From contig CATYIV010000029.1 in assembly GCA_958407465.1 (NCBI GenBank), positions 1 through 28,139 on the forward strand: a DNA stretch of 28,139 nucleotides, read 5' to 3'. Below are positions 18,310 through 25,840 of the stretch, one piece after another. Numbering within the stretch: position 1 is the first letter of the stretch; each line of letters begins with the position of its first letter. The stretch is from an uncultured Collinsella sp. GTDB lineage: Bacteria; Actinomycetota; Coriobacteriia; Coriobacteriales; Coriobacteriaceae. A program made the translations under genes and the position numbers. Below the pieces are notes generated by a model. That model was not told the DNA's origin. It did not search any database and saw nothing but the letters and a program-made list of their open reading frames with translations.

Positions 18310-20760
18310 ATGCTGCAAAAAATCCAACGCTTTGGCGGGGCAATGTTCGCGCCCGCCATGCTGTTTTCTATATCAGGCCTCATGGTCGGCGTCTCCGCTC
18401 TCGCAACGACTGCGGACATCGTCGGCGATCTCGCCGTATACGGAACCCCTTGGTACGTTTTCTGGGCTATCATCCAGCGCGGCTCGTGGACGGTCTTTAA
18501 ACGCCTCCCGCTCCTTTTTGCCGTAGCGCTGCCCATCGGTCTTGCCCAAAAACAACCGGCTCGTTGCTGCCTCGAGGCTCTCGTCGCCTATTTTGCCTAC
18601 TGCTTCTTTTTGAGCGAGATCATTAAGCTGAGCGGAGACAACCTTGGACTTGAGTACCCGTCATCTTTGACCTCCGCCAGCGGTATCACCGTCATCGACG
18701 GCATCAAGACGCTCGACACCGGCATTATCGGCCCGCTGGCGGTATCGGCAACCGTCGTCGCCATCCATGACCGCTTCTACGATGCCAAAATTCCCGATTG
18801 GCTCGGCACCTTCTCGGGCTCCTCGCTGGTCTACCTCATCAGCTTTTTTGCCGTGTTTGCCCTTGCCGCTATCTCGGCCGCCATCGTGCCCTACGTATAC
18901 GATGTAACTGATACGCTGCGTCACGCACTTGCAGGCGTCGGTCCCTTTGGCGTGGGCATCTTTGTCTTTTTAGAACGAGCACTCGAGCCCTTTGGCCTGC
19001 ACCACCTGCTCTACATGCCGATCTACTACGACAACCTGGTCATTAACGACGGCATCTACGCCACGTGGAGCAGTTTGCTCCCCATCCTCTCCCATAGCAC
19101 GCGCCCCCTTAATGAACTTGCGCCGTGGGCCGGTTTTACCGCCACCGGCTGGGTCAAGCTCTTTGGCCTTCCCGCCATCGCAGCCGCGTTCTACTCCACC
19201 GCAAAACCCGAGCGCCGCGCCGGCCTCAGGGTCATCCTTGCTCCCGCCATCATCGCCTCGGTGGTTTGCGGCGTTACCGAGCCACTCGAGTTTCTCTTTA
19301 TGTTCACCCACCCCGGGCTCTTTTTGCTCTACGCCGTCTTATCGTCTTGCCTTGCCACAACCATGAATCTCTTTGGCATCGTCGGCATCTTCTCGGGCGG
19401 CCTCATGGAGATGGCAGCCTTCAACTTTATTCCGCTCATGCGCACGCATGCCGGTGCCTATCTTTTGGCGCTCGGTATCGGCCTTGCCTTTAGCCTCATC
19501 TTTTTTGTTAGTTTTCGAGCACTCATCTTGGTCTATGACCTTAAAACACCGGGCCGCGAGGATCATGTTGCCAATCGCGCGGCAATCGATTGTTTAACGG
19601 GAAGCGACTTTGCCAAAGAGCAATCCCCCAATGACGAGGTCGATAGTCGATCCGATCAAGATCACGTCCTCGCTGAGCGGGTAATTCAGCTTTTAGGTGG
19701 CGTTGGCAATATCGTGGGCGCAACCAACTGCGCCACGCGCCTGCGCGTCGAGGTCGCAGACCCTTCCATCGTTGCAGATAACGCGTCGTTTGTCGCGGTG
19801 GGCGCCAAGGGCCTCATCATTACGGGCAAGACCGCCCAGGTGGTCATCGGCATCTCCGTTCCCCGCGTTAAAGAGCATTTTGACCAGATCATGGGCCTCG
19901 AGCCGGAATTTGTGCCCACCACCTCGGCCTCCCCTGCCGCCAGCGCAGCCCATAAGCGCGGCGATATCTGCTTCTTCGATATCGACGGAACGCTCGCCTG
20001 GCAAGACCCCAGGCTCGCCCAAGACCTTCCCGAAGACGAGCGGGACCTCTCCCCCTATCCCAACGAGGCGGTTTCGCAGGCAATCCGCGAGTTTGTCGCC
20101 AACGGCAACATGGCCTTTATCTGCACGGGGCGCACCCTCAGCTGCATCCACCCCAAACTTCTTGAGCTGCCCTGGACCGGCATCGTCTGTCTTGCGGGCG
20201 GTTACGCCGAGATCAACGGACACGCAATTCGCGATCTGTCGATGACGCCCAGCATGCTGCAGCATCTTGCCCCCTATCTTGAGCAATCGGGCGAGGTCAT
20301 CCGCTTTGAGGGCCTCAACGGCGTCGTGCGCATGAGTGCCGATGCCCCCGATGCCCCCGGATACGCGCGCACCCTGGGCGACGCAGTCACGCAGCTGCAA
20401 CATTACAGTGTCTACAAGATCTTGATGTCTACATCGCTCGCCAACCACATCGCTCAAGATAAGGCACTTGAGCCGCTGCTGTGCTTTAACGAGCTCGAAC
20501 TCGAGGTAACCGAAATCTCGCCCCGCGAATGCACGAAGCGCGGGGGCATCCAGTCTGTACTCGACGCCCTCGACCCCCACCACGGAACCGTATACGGCAT
20601 TGGCGACGCCAGCAATGACGTCTCGCTGATGAACGCCGTCGATGTCGGTATCGCCATGGGCAATGCGCCGGACTATCTCAAGGATAAGGCCGATTACGTG
20701 ACCGACACCGTCGATCACGACGGTGTCGTTGCGGCGCTCGAGCATTTTGGGCTGATTTAG
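18310..20760 (+). CDS. Alpha-glucoside PTS EIICB fused to a Cof-type HAD phosphatase
   Basis: This 816-aa membrane protein combines sugar import and a phosphatase. Residues 1 to about 415 are EIIC; the start MLQKIQRFGGAMFAPAMLF and WTVFKRLPLLFAVALPIGLA match, from memory, the alpha-glucoside (AglA/MalB) EIICB group, and VTEPLEF (322-328) is the conserved substrate-site motif. EIIB spans about 455-535 with phospho-Cys474 in NCATRL. From about 553 to the end is a HAD domain: DIDGT with Asp557 and Asp559, CTGRT, and GDASNDVSLM with Asp766 and Asp770, i.e. the Cof/IIB type. There is no EIIA, so a separate one must supply phosphate. ATG 18310 has GGAAGG six bases upstream. No phospho-alpha-glucosidase lies in the window. 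The fused phosphatase might act on the imported sugar phosphate; that is inference. Confidence 0.9.
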   Translation: MLQKIQRFGGAMFAPAMLFSISGLMVGVSALATTADIVGDLAVYGTPWYVFWAIIQRGSWTVFKRLPLLFAVALPIGLAQKQPARCCLEALVAYFAYCFFLSEIIKLSGDNLGLEYPSSLTSASGITVIDGIKTLDTGIIGPLAVSATVVAIHDRFYDAKIPDWLGTFSGSSLVYLISFFAVFALAAISAAIVPYVYDVTDTLRHALAGVGPFGVGIFVFLERALEPFGLHHLLYMPIYYDNLVINDGIYATWSSLLPILSHSTRPLNELAPWAGFTATGWVKLFGLPAIAAAFYSTAKPERRAGLRVILAPAIIASVVCGVTEPLEFLFMFTHPGLFLLYAVLSSCLATTMNLFGIVGIFSGGLMEMAAFNFIPLMRTHAGAYLLALGIGLAFSLIFFVSFRALILVYDLKTPGREDHVANRAAIDCLTGSDFAKEQSPNDEVDSRSDQDHVLAERVIQLLGGVGNIVGATNCATRLRVEVADPSIVADNASFVAVGAKGLIITGKTAQVVIGISVPRVKEHFDQIMGLEPEFVPTTSASPAASAAHKRGDICFFDIDGTLAWQDPRLAQDLPEDERDLSPYPNEAVSQAIREFVANGNMAFICTGRTLSCIHPKLLELPWTGIVCLAGGYAEINGHAIRDLSMTPSMLQHLAPYLEQSGEVIRFEGLNGVVRMSADAPDAPGYARTLGDAVTQLQHYSVYKILMSTSLANHIAQDKALEPLLCFNELELEVTEISPRECTKRGGIQSVLDALDPHHGTVYGIGDASNDVSLMNAVDVGIAMGNAPDYLKDKADYVTDTVDHDGVVAALEHFGLI

Positions 20761-20829
20761 GCGCGCTCCATCAAACGCACGCCCGTTGTCCCAAATCGCC
20801 AAAACTGCCGCGCCAAACGCCCTAATGTG

Positions 20830-20852
20830 GCAATATGTTGTCTGCATATTGC
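20830..20852. promoter_or_regulatory. Palindrome upstream of the polyprenyl synthase gene
   Basis: GCAATATG (20830-20837) and CATATTGC (20845-20852) are perfect 8-bp arms around a 7-nt centre, 34 bases before the chosen start. It could be an operator or a small leader hairpin; the sequence gives no regulator. Confidence 0.4.
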
Positions 20853-20885
20853 ATCAACGCAACCTCAGAAAGAATGCGAGAACCC

Positions 20886-21899
20886 GTGTCCAGTCCGTTT
20901 ACCAGCTTTTTAGCCCAGCACTTTGACCAGATTAACGACTATCTGGCCACGTTCTTTGACGGACAGGCGACCTCTGCCGATATCGAGCGCTACCTGTATG
21001 CGCCGCTCTCGGCTTTTACGGCCAACGCCGGCAAGCGCCACCGCCCGCTTATCTGTATGCTCGCCGCAACCGCAGTGGGCGGCAGCTTTGAGAGCGCCCG
21101 CAGCGCCGCGGCAGCCATCGAGCATTTCCAGTCGGGCGCGCTGATCCACGACGACATCGCCGACAACGGACAGCTTCGTCGAGGCAAGCCCTGCATGCAC
21201 CTTACCGAGGGCACGGGCCTTGCCATCAATTGCGGCGACTTGGCGCTCACCATGGTCACCAAGACGGTTCTCGACGACCCCACGCTGGAGTCCGACGTGA
21301 AGCTGCGCGTGCTCCACGAGCTTACCGAGATGATCGTCCGCACCATCGAGGGTCAAGCGCTCGACCTGGGTTGGGTCCGTGACGGGCGCTTTGATATCTC
21401 GGTTGATGACTACCTGGACATGGCGACGCACAAGACCGCGTTTTACAGCGGAGCCACGCCGCTTGCCGCCGGAGCCATTATCGGCGGCGGCAGCGATGAG
21501 CAAATCGAAGCGCTGCGCGCCTTTGGCCTACACACAGGCCTCGCCTTTCAGATTCAGGACGACCTGCTCAACCTTGTCGGCACTAAGGAAGCCGCCAACA
21601 AGGACTTCCGCACCGACATCACCGAGGGCAAGCGCACGCTTGTCGCCGTACACGCCCTCTCTGATGAGCGCCACCACGACGAGGTCGAGGCGATTCTTTC
21701 CTCGGGCACCGATGATCCCGCGCAGCTCGCATGCGCCGTGGAGATCTTCCAGGAGACCGGCTCCATCGATTACGCCCACACTTACGCGCTCGACCTGACC
21801 GCTAAGGCCAAAGCGGCCATCGAGAACGTTGAGCTTGATCCGCACGCACGCGAGCTGTTCCTCTCCATGGCAGATTTCTTTGTGGAGCGCCTTAACTAA
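20886..21899 (+). CDS. Polyprenyl (farnesyl/geranylgeranyl-type) diphosphate synthase
   Basis: This cytoplasmic prenyltransferase condenses isopentenyl diphosphate onto allylic diphosphates to make isoprenoid chains for quinone or lipid-carrier synthesis. It is 337 aa from the chosen GTG. The first Asp-rich motif reads IHDDIADNGQLRRGKP; the lysine/arginine site is GKRHRPLICML; the second Asp-rich region is FQIQDDLLNLVG, with Asn in place of the last Asp of DDxxD, a variant seen in longer-chain synthases. Start choice is uncertain: ATG 20874 and ATG 20835 are in frame, but ribosome binding sites are weak for all, and homologue-like sequence begins at SSPFTSFLAQHF. Chain length of the product cannot be told by eye. 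Confidence 0.85.
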   Translation: MSSPFTSFLAQHFDQINDYLATFFDGQATSADIERYLYAPLSAFTANAGKRHRPLICMLAATAVGGSFESARSAAAAIEHFQSGALIHDDIADNGQLRRGKPCMHLTEGTGLAINCGDLALTMVTKTVLDDPTLESDVKLRVLHELTEMIVRTIEGQALDLGWVRDGRFDISVDDYLDMATHKTAFYSGATPLAAGAIIGGGSDEQIEALRAFGLHTGLAFQIQDDLLNLVGTKEAANKDFRTDITEGKRTLVAVHALSDERHHDEVEAILSSGTDDPAQLACAVEIFQETGSIDYAHTYALDLTAKAKAAIENVELDPHARELFLSMADFFVERLN

Positions 21900-22037
21900 C
21901 GGGGTTTATAAAACCTGTCAGCAGCGTATTTAGGCACAACTTGCTACACTGTTGAGTGCATGTTTATGCATCCCTTTGCGTTGTCTATCCGACAGACGCT
22001 CAAATAGTACGAATGGTACGCCGAAAGGGGTTCGTTC

Positions 22038-22943
22038 ATGGAACCTATTACAACGGGCATGCAAGGAGCAGCCGTCGAAGACGTGCAGTCTCGTCTCCTA
22101 CAGCTCGGCTACACGATTGATGCCGCCGAAGTCACCGACAAGTACTTTGGAGCCACCACTGAGCAGGCCGTCAGCACCTTCAGGCTCGACAGCGGCCTTG
22201 CTGCCGGTCATGCCGTCGATATCCCCTGCTGGAGCGCCCTTGTAGACGCTTCGTATAAGCTGGGCGACCGCACTCTCTATCTGCGCATGCCCAATTTCCA
22301 TGGCGCCGATGTGCAGGCCCTGCAGCGCGCTCTCAACGTTTTGGGCTTTGCCTGTGGCGAAGACGACGGCTACTTTGGTCCGCATACCGAGGCCGCCCTG
22401 CAGCAGTTCCAGGAAAATGTCGGCCTGTTTGCCGACGGCATGGCCTTCCAGGACACCTACGCCTACATCAACCGCCTGCACCATGTGTGGGAGGGCAAGC
22501 CCTCGGTCACCGAAGCCGAGTCCCGTATCGGTTTTGCTCGCGCCGCCAACGTGCTCGAGCGCTTCCAGATTGCCGTTATCGGCGAGGACCCCATCGCACG
22601 CAGCGTTGCGTCGCGCATGTGGAATATCGCCACGGCAACGACCGACAACAGCGGCATGATGCTCTGCGACTCCGAGGTCCCAACCGACGTTGACCTAGTG
22701 CTCGAGATCGCAAGCGATGAGCTGCCCGCAGATGCAGCGCCGCGCGCCACGATCGCCCTCGCCGAGTGCCACAACCTGGCCCAGCGCATCCGCACTGCCA
22801 ATGTCGCCGCGCAGCAGAAGCCGGCACGCATTCGCATTGAGCTCACGGGCATGACGCGCTACAACGGCACCTTCACGGCCAGCGACGCGCAGACACTCGC
22901 CGTACGCCTGCTCGACGGCGTTTGCGATGCCCTCGCAGATTAG
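22038..22943 (+). CDS. Protein with two peptidoglycan-binding-1 domains, no signal peptide
   Basis: This 301-aa protein starts with two PG_binding_1-like repeats: residues about 4-75 (GMQGAAVEDVQSRLLQLGY) and about 85-150 (GADVQALQRALNVLGFACG, then DGYFGPHTEAALQQFQ). The C-terminal half (FQIAVIGEDPIARSVASRM, then LVLEIASDEL) is not recognised; it has no obvious zinc-binding His/Glu set of an amidase. No signal peptide or membrane segment is present, so it appears cytoplasmic. That arrangement recalls CwlM of mycobacteria, a cytoplasmic PG-binding/amidase-like regulator of MurA, but the link is only architectural. ATG 22038 has AAAGGGG eight bases upstream. It follows the prenyl synthase by 138 bases in the same direction. 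Confidence 0.75.
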   Translation: MEPITTGMQGAAVEDVQSRLLQLGYTIDAAEVTDKYFGATTEQAVSTFRLDSGLAAGHAVDIPCWSALVDASYKLGDRTLYLRMPNFHGADVQALQRALNVLGFACGEDDGYFGPHTEAALQQFQENVGLFADGMAFQDTYAYINRLHHVWEGKPSVTEAESRIGFARAANVLERFQIAVIGEDPIARSVASRMWNIATATTDNSGMMLCDSEVPTDVDLVLEIASDELPADAAPRATIALAECHNLAQRIRTANVAAQQKPARIRIELTGMTRYNGTFTASDAQTLAVRLLDGVCDALAD

Positions 22944-22981
22944 GTAAACTAAACGAGTTGTTTTTGGGCAACACCACACAT

Positions 22982-23056
22982 TGGGACGTAGTTCAACGGT
23001 AGAACTCCGGTTTTTGGTGCCGGCTGTTGGGGGTTCGAATCCCTCCGTCCCAGCCA
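22982..23056 (+). tRNA. tRNA-Gln (anticodon TTG)
   Basis: The cloverleaf is complete: acceptor TGGGACG pairs with CGTCCCA, D-arm GTTC/GAAC, anticodon stem CCGGT/GCCGG with loop TTTTGGT giving anticodon TTG (Gln), and T-loop TTCGAAT. The CCA end is encoded (23054-23056). A terminator-like hairpin follows. Confidence 0.96.
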
Positions 23057-23065
23057 TTAAAATTG

Positions 23066-23103
23066 AGCGCCCTGAGCCCATAACGGCCCAGGGCGCTTTC
23101 TTG
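23066..23103 (+). terminator. Terminator of tRNA-Gln
   Basis: AGCGCCCTG (23066-23074) and CAGGGCGCT (23089-23097) form a perfect 9-bp stem, followed by the short T-rich TTCTTGT. Confidence 0.8.
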
Positions 23104-23110
23104 TGGGCAA

Positions 23111-23143
23111 GCGGAGGGATTCGAACCCGCAAGGGTGCGGAGC
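23111..23143 (-). pseudogene. tRNA 3'-half-like fragment
   Basis: On the minus strand this reads as a variable-arm-like CGCACCCTTGCG followed by a T-arm GGGTTCGAATCCCTCCG. The last 17 bases equal the T-arm of the neighbouring tRNA-Gln. No 5' half, D-arm or anticodon arm is visible upstream. It may be a decayed tRNA or an integration-site remnant. Confidence 0.4.
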
Positions 23144-23278
23144 TGAGGAAACGCGAAGGCGCCCCAAGCCCATTAGGACCAAGAGCGTCTTACATCTTGA
23201 AATATCAGCCCAATTCCGAAAAGCGAGCCGCCTTCTACAACGTGCCGTGTGGCCCCGACGGGCCGGGCATTAAGTTTG

Positions 23279-23311
23279 TCGCGAGTTCCGCACGAACAGG
23301 AGGCCACTTAA
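23279..23311. repeat. Second copy of a dispersed intergenic repeat
   Basis: TCGCGAGTTCCGCACG followed by GGCCACTTAA at the end matches 5404-5436 at 30 of 33 positions. The flanks differ: here a small GGCCC/GGGCC hairpin precedes it and the large inverted repeat is missing. Confidence 0.7.
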
Positions 23312-23333
23312 CCTCGATGTTTTGGACGTGACA

Positions 23334-23439
23334 GCGAGAGGGGCCCTGGTATGGCAAGGTGACGTGAAACAAGGCGGCGCTGACCTTCTGGTCGCGCCGC
23401 CGAAGTTGAACGTCAGATTGCCGTGCCAGGGCCCCTCGC
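23334..23439. repeat. Long GC-rich nested inverted repeat
   Basis: Outer arms 23334-23357 and 23418-23439 pair almost fully over GGGGCCCTGG and flanks. Inside, GACGT/ACGTC and GGCGGCGC (373-380 of this block) with GCGCCGCC can pair further, giving one long stem-loop. No ORF of note lies here. It may be an RNA or a repeat element. It shares no obvious sequence with the element at 243-333. Confidence 0.5.
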
Positions 23440-23452
23440 AGCGTCAAGAAGA

Positions 23453-23474
23453 CCGCCGTTCGGTAGAACGGCGG
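23453..23474 (-). terminator. Hairpin terminator of the Toprim-protein gene
   Basis: CCGCCGTTC (23453-23461) and GAACGGCGG (23466-23474) form a perfect 9-bp stem two bases past the stop; the minus-strand tail TCTTCTTG is only partly T-rich. Confidence 0.7.
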
Positions 23475-23476
23475 AG

Positions 23477-25657
23477 CTAATTGTTCAGCATGCGGTCGAA
23501 GCTTCCCGAGTCGCCATCCCGATAGTCTGCGGTCATCAGGATCTCCTGCGGAATGCGCCCGCCTTCACGTAGCACGTTGCGGAACTGCACGCGCGTAACC
23601 ATGGGCAGATCCTTGATCGTCGCTGCCAGGTTCTGCGGCACGCCCTGGTTGGCAGCCGCGGGCTCGCACTCGCCGCCGGCCTTCACGCGACGCTTATGCT
23701 CGGCGAGCATGGCGCGGTACATGCCGGCATGCAGGCGAATCTCAACCACATTGGCATTGCGAGCCTGTTCGACGATGCGCGCGCCCTCGCGATCGATATC
23801 GCCTACGTAGTAGACGTAGTTAAAGCGATAGCCAATCTCAGCCAGATAATCGTCCAGGGCATGCGAGACGCTCGCCTTGCATCCGCCGCCAAAAATCACG
23901 CCGCCCACCTTGATGCCAAAGAGCTTGGCGTGCTTGCGGCCACGCAGCAGCTTGACGATCTCGTCGTAGGTGTCCAGGTTCTCGACCATAATGAACGGCT
24001 TGTCGGCGCCCAGCGTAAAGAAGCCCGTAAAGTGCACGGGGCGATTGGGGGCGACCTTGATCGCCTGCATGCTGATGCCCTTTTCGGTCATACGCCTGAT
24101 CAAGCGCTCACCGTGCTTGCCGTCAAAAGCCTTCTCGTCGTTAAAGATCTGGTAGGCACGCTGGCGGCGCGAGGCAACCGGCGTATCGGCACCTCGGTTC
24201 TGCTCGATCCAAGCCTGGATGATTGCGATTTCCTCGGCAATCTTGCGGTTGGACATCTCGTTGTGCTGAGTGCGCCGCGGAGCCTTTTTGCCGTCCTTGC
24301 CCTCGACCTTTACGATCTGTGTCTGCTGCTCCTTGATCTTAGAGAGCGCCGTGGGCGTAGGGACAACTTTGAGCAGCTGCCTGCCTAAAACGCGGGCAAG
24401 GGCAAACGCCGAGGCCTCGCCGTGAACGGCCGACTTGGGCTGCTGGGCAGCAGTATCTGCTGCGGCAGACTCCGGCTTCCTCTGAGACTTGCGCTTAGAA
24501 TCGCCTTGGGAATTGCGCTCGCGCTTCGGCATAGACGCCTGCTTCTGCGGACGAACGGACTTGCTCTCCTTCGCCGGCTGGCGCTTAGGCTGCCCCGAAG
24601 AAACCTCGGCCTTCGCATCCTCGTTCTGCGGCGTGGTCTTCTCGGCCGCAGTCTCGGCATGGGAACTGCGGCCCCCACGATGGCGACGGCGGCGAGGCTT
24701 GCTCGACGCGCCCTGCTCCGTCTGCTCATCAGTAGGCTGCTGGCCCTTGGCCTCGGCATCAACCTCAAGCTGCGGCTCAACAGGCTTTTGCTCGCGAGCC
24801 ACCGGCTCAACGGCCTTCTCGTCCTTCTCGCCCTGAGTGGTCGAAGCCGGTTCGCTCTTCTCCTGACGCCTTACGGGATACGCGCGCCCCGCAAAACCAC
24901 GTCCGGGACGGCATGAACCCGGAGCCTTCTTGACCGGTTCATCGGACGCGTCAGCAGCCTCGACGGAATCCTGGACCTCGCATGCAATACCTCGCTGCTC
25001 GGCCTTAAAGTGGGCACCGCGGCGACGCTTGGGCTCCTGGATCTCAGCATGCTCTTGAGTGCGAGTCGGCTCCTGCATCCCGACGGACTTTTCCTCGACG
25101 GCCTCAGCATCCGTCTCACCCTTTTGAGCAACGGCGCGACGGAAGCGCTCCTGCTGGGCGCGGCGCTGCGCATCGCGCTTGCCACCCCCGCCAAAACCGC
25201 CGCGTCCTGCCTTGGCCGTAAAGGCACGCACGACGTTCTCATCGAGCAACTCATCGGTATCGACATGCTCACGCGGAGCAGTTTCTTCCACAGCAGGCAC
25301 GTCAGCGGAATCCTCGACGACAAAATCCTCGACGGACTCGGCAGGCTGCTCCTGGGCATCGCGGATCTCGGCATTGATGGTATAGAACGCCGGGCGCCCG
25401 TTAATGCCGCTACCCTCGATCTTGGTCACGATATTTGCCGCGATAAGTTCATCGCGCATCGCCTTGGTGTCACATTCCTTATCGACGGAGCGGAAAATTT
25501 GCGCCAGCGCACTCGACTTAATCTTGAGCGCCTTGCGGCAGAGCAGGTCGTAGGCAACCAGCTTGGCACGCTCGGCAGAAAGCGACGTCTGGCTGCTCAG
25601 ACGTTCAGCCAGGGCATCGACATTATTTTGGTTATCGGAATATACCGTCTTGGCCAC
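23477..25657 (-). CDS. Large protein with JetD/DUF2220-like Toprim C-terminus
   Basis: This 726-aa protein has three parts. Residues about 1-100 are a compact, possibly winged-helix domain (AKLVAYDLLCRKALKIKSSA). Residues about 105-440 are low-complexity, rich in E, Q, K, R and A, and probably disordered. The C-terminal 250 residues are conserved-looking: IMVENLDTYDE with Glu559, FGGGCKASVSHALDDYLAE, and YYVGDIDREGARI with Asp620 and Asp622. The Glu plus DxD pattern, Gly-rich block and order match the Toprim domain of JetD (DUF2220) of Wadjet systems, from memory. No jetA, jetB or jetC gene is here, so it is an orphan. GTG 25657 has GAAAGGGG just upstream; ATG 25681 has none. Function is unknown; nucleic-acid processing is the best guess. 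Confidence 0.7.
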   Translation of the reverse strand: MAKTVYSDNQNNVDALAERLSSQTSLSAERAKLVAYDLLCRKALKIKSSALAQIFRSVDKECDTKAMRDELIAANIVTKIEGSGINGRPAFYTINAEIRDAQEQPAESVEDFVVEDSADVPAVEETAPREHVDTDELLDENVVRAFTAKAGRGGFGGGGKRDAQRRAQQERFRRAVAQKGETDAEAVEEKSVGMQEPTRTQEHAEIQEPKRRRGAHFKAEQRGIACEVQDSVEAADASDEPVKKAPGSCRPGRGFAGRAYPVRRQEKSEPASTTQGEKDEKAVEPVAREQKPVEPQLEVDAEAKGQQPTDEQTEQGASSKPRRRRHRGGRSSHAETAAEKTTPQNEDAKAEVSSGQPKRQPAKESKSVRPQKQASMPKRERNSQGDSKRKSQRKPESAAADTAAQQPKSAVHGEASAFALARVLGRQLLKVVPTPTALSKIKEQQTQIVKVEGKDGKKAPRRTQHNEMSNRKIAEEIAIIQAWIEQNRGADTPVASRRQRAYQIFNDEKAFDGKHGERLIRRMTEKGISMQAIKVAPNRPVHFTGFFTLGADKPFIMVENLDTYDEIVKLLRGRKHAKLFGIKVGGVIFGGGCKASVSHALDDYLAEIGYRFNYVYYVGDIDREGARIVEQARNANVVEIRLHAGMYRAMLAEHKRRVKAGGECEPAAANQGVPQNLAATIKDLPMVTRVQFRNVLREGGRIPQEILMTADYRDGDSGSFDRMLNN

Positions 25658-25669
25658 GGGGCCCCTTTC

Positions 25670-25683
25670 ATATGTACACATAT
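25670..25683. promoter_or_regulatory. Palindrome upstream of the Toprim-protein gene
   Basis: ATATGT and ACATAT flank AC in a 14-bp palindrome (25670-25683). Related GTACATATG/CATATGTAC sequences flank the start of the CHAP-type hydrolase gene (6702-6710 and 6757-6765). Confidence 0.35.
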
Positions 25684-25762
25684 ACGTCTATATGGTACAA
25701 CGCGCGCCCTTATCCACGCAAAACATCTGCGAGAACACTCGGGCGTCGCCCGCTTTTGCATG

Positions 25763-25801
25763 AAAAAAGACCGAGTCCGCGTCGTTGCGGACCCGGTCTT
25801 T
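25763..25801 (-). terminator. Intrinsic terminator of cstA
   Basis: AAAGACCGAGTCCGC (25766-25780) and GCGGACCCGGTCTTT (25787-25801) pair with one mismatch; the minus-strand tail is TTTTTT. It lies 40 bases after the cstA stop. Confidence 0.93.
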
Positions 25802-25840
25802 CCGAGTCATATGGATGGAACGGCTAGCCCATCAAGCTGA

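Noticed and set aside
22981..23331. 116-codon frame over tRNA-Gln and the repeats
   Set aside because: It translates the tRNA gene, its terminator and a tRNA-like fragment; such frames are a known annotation artefact.
23477..25657. A complete Wadjet defence system
   Set aside because: Only the JetD-like domain is present. The neighbours are a tRNA with repeats on one side and cstA on the other; there is no JetA, JetB or JetC.
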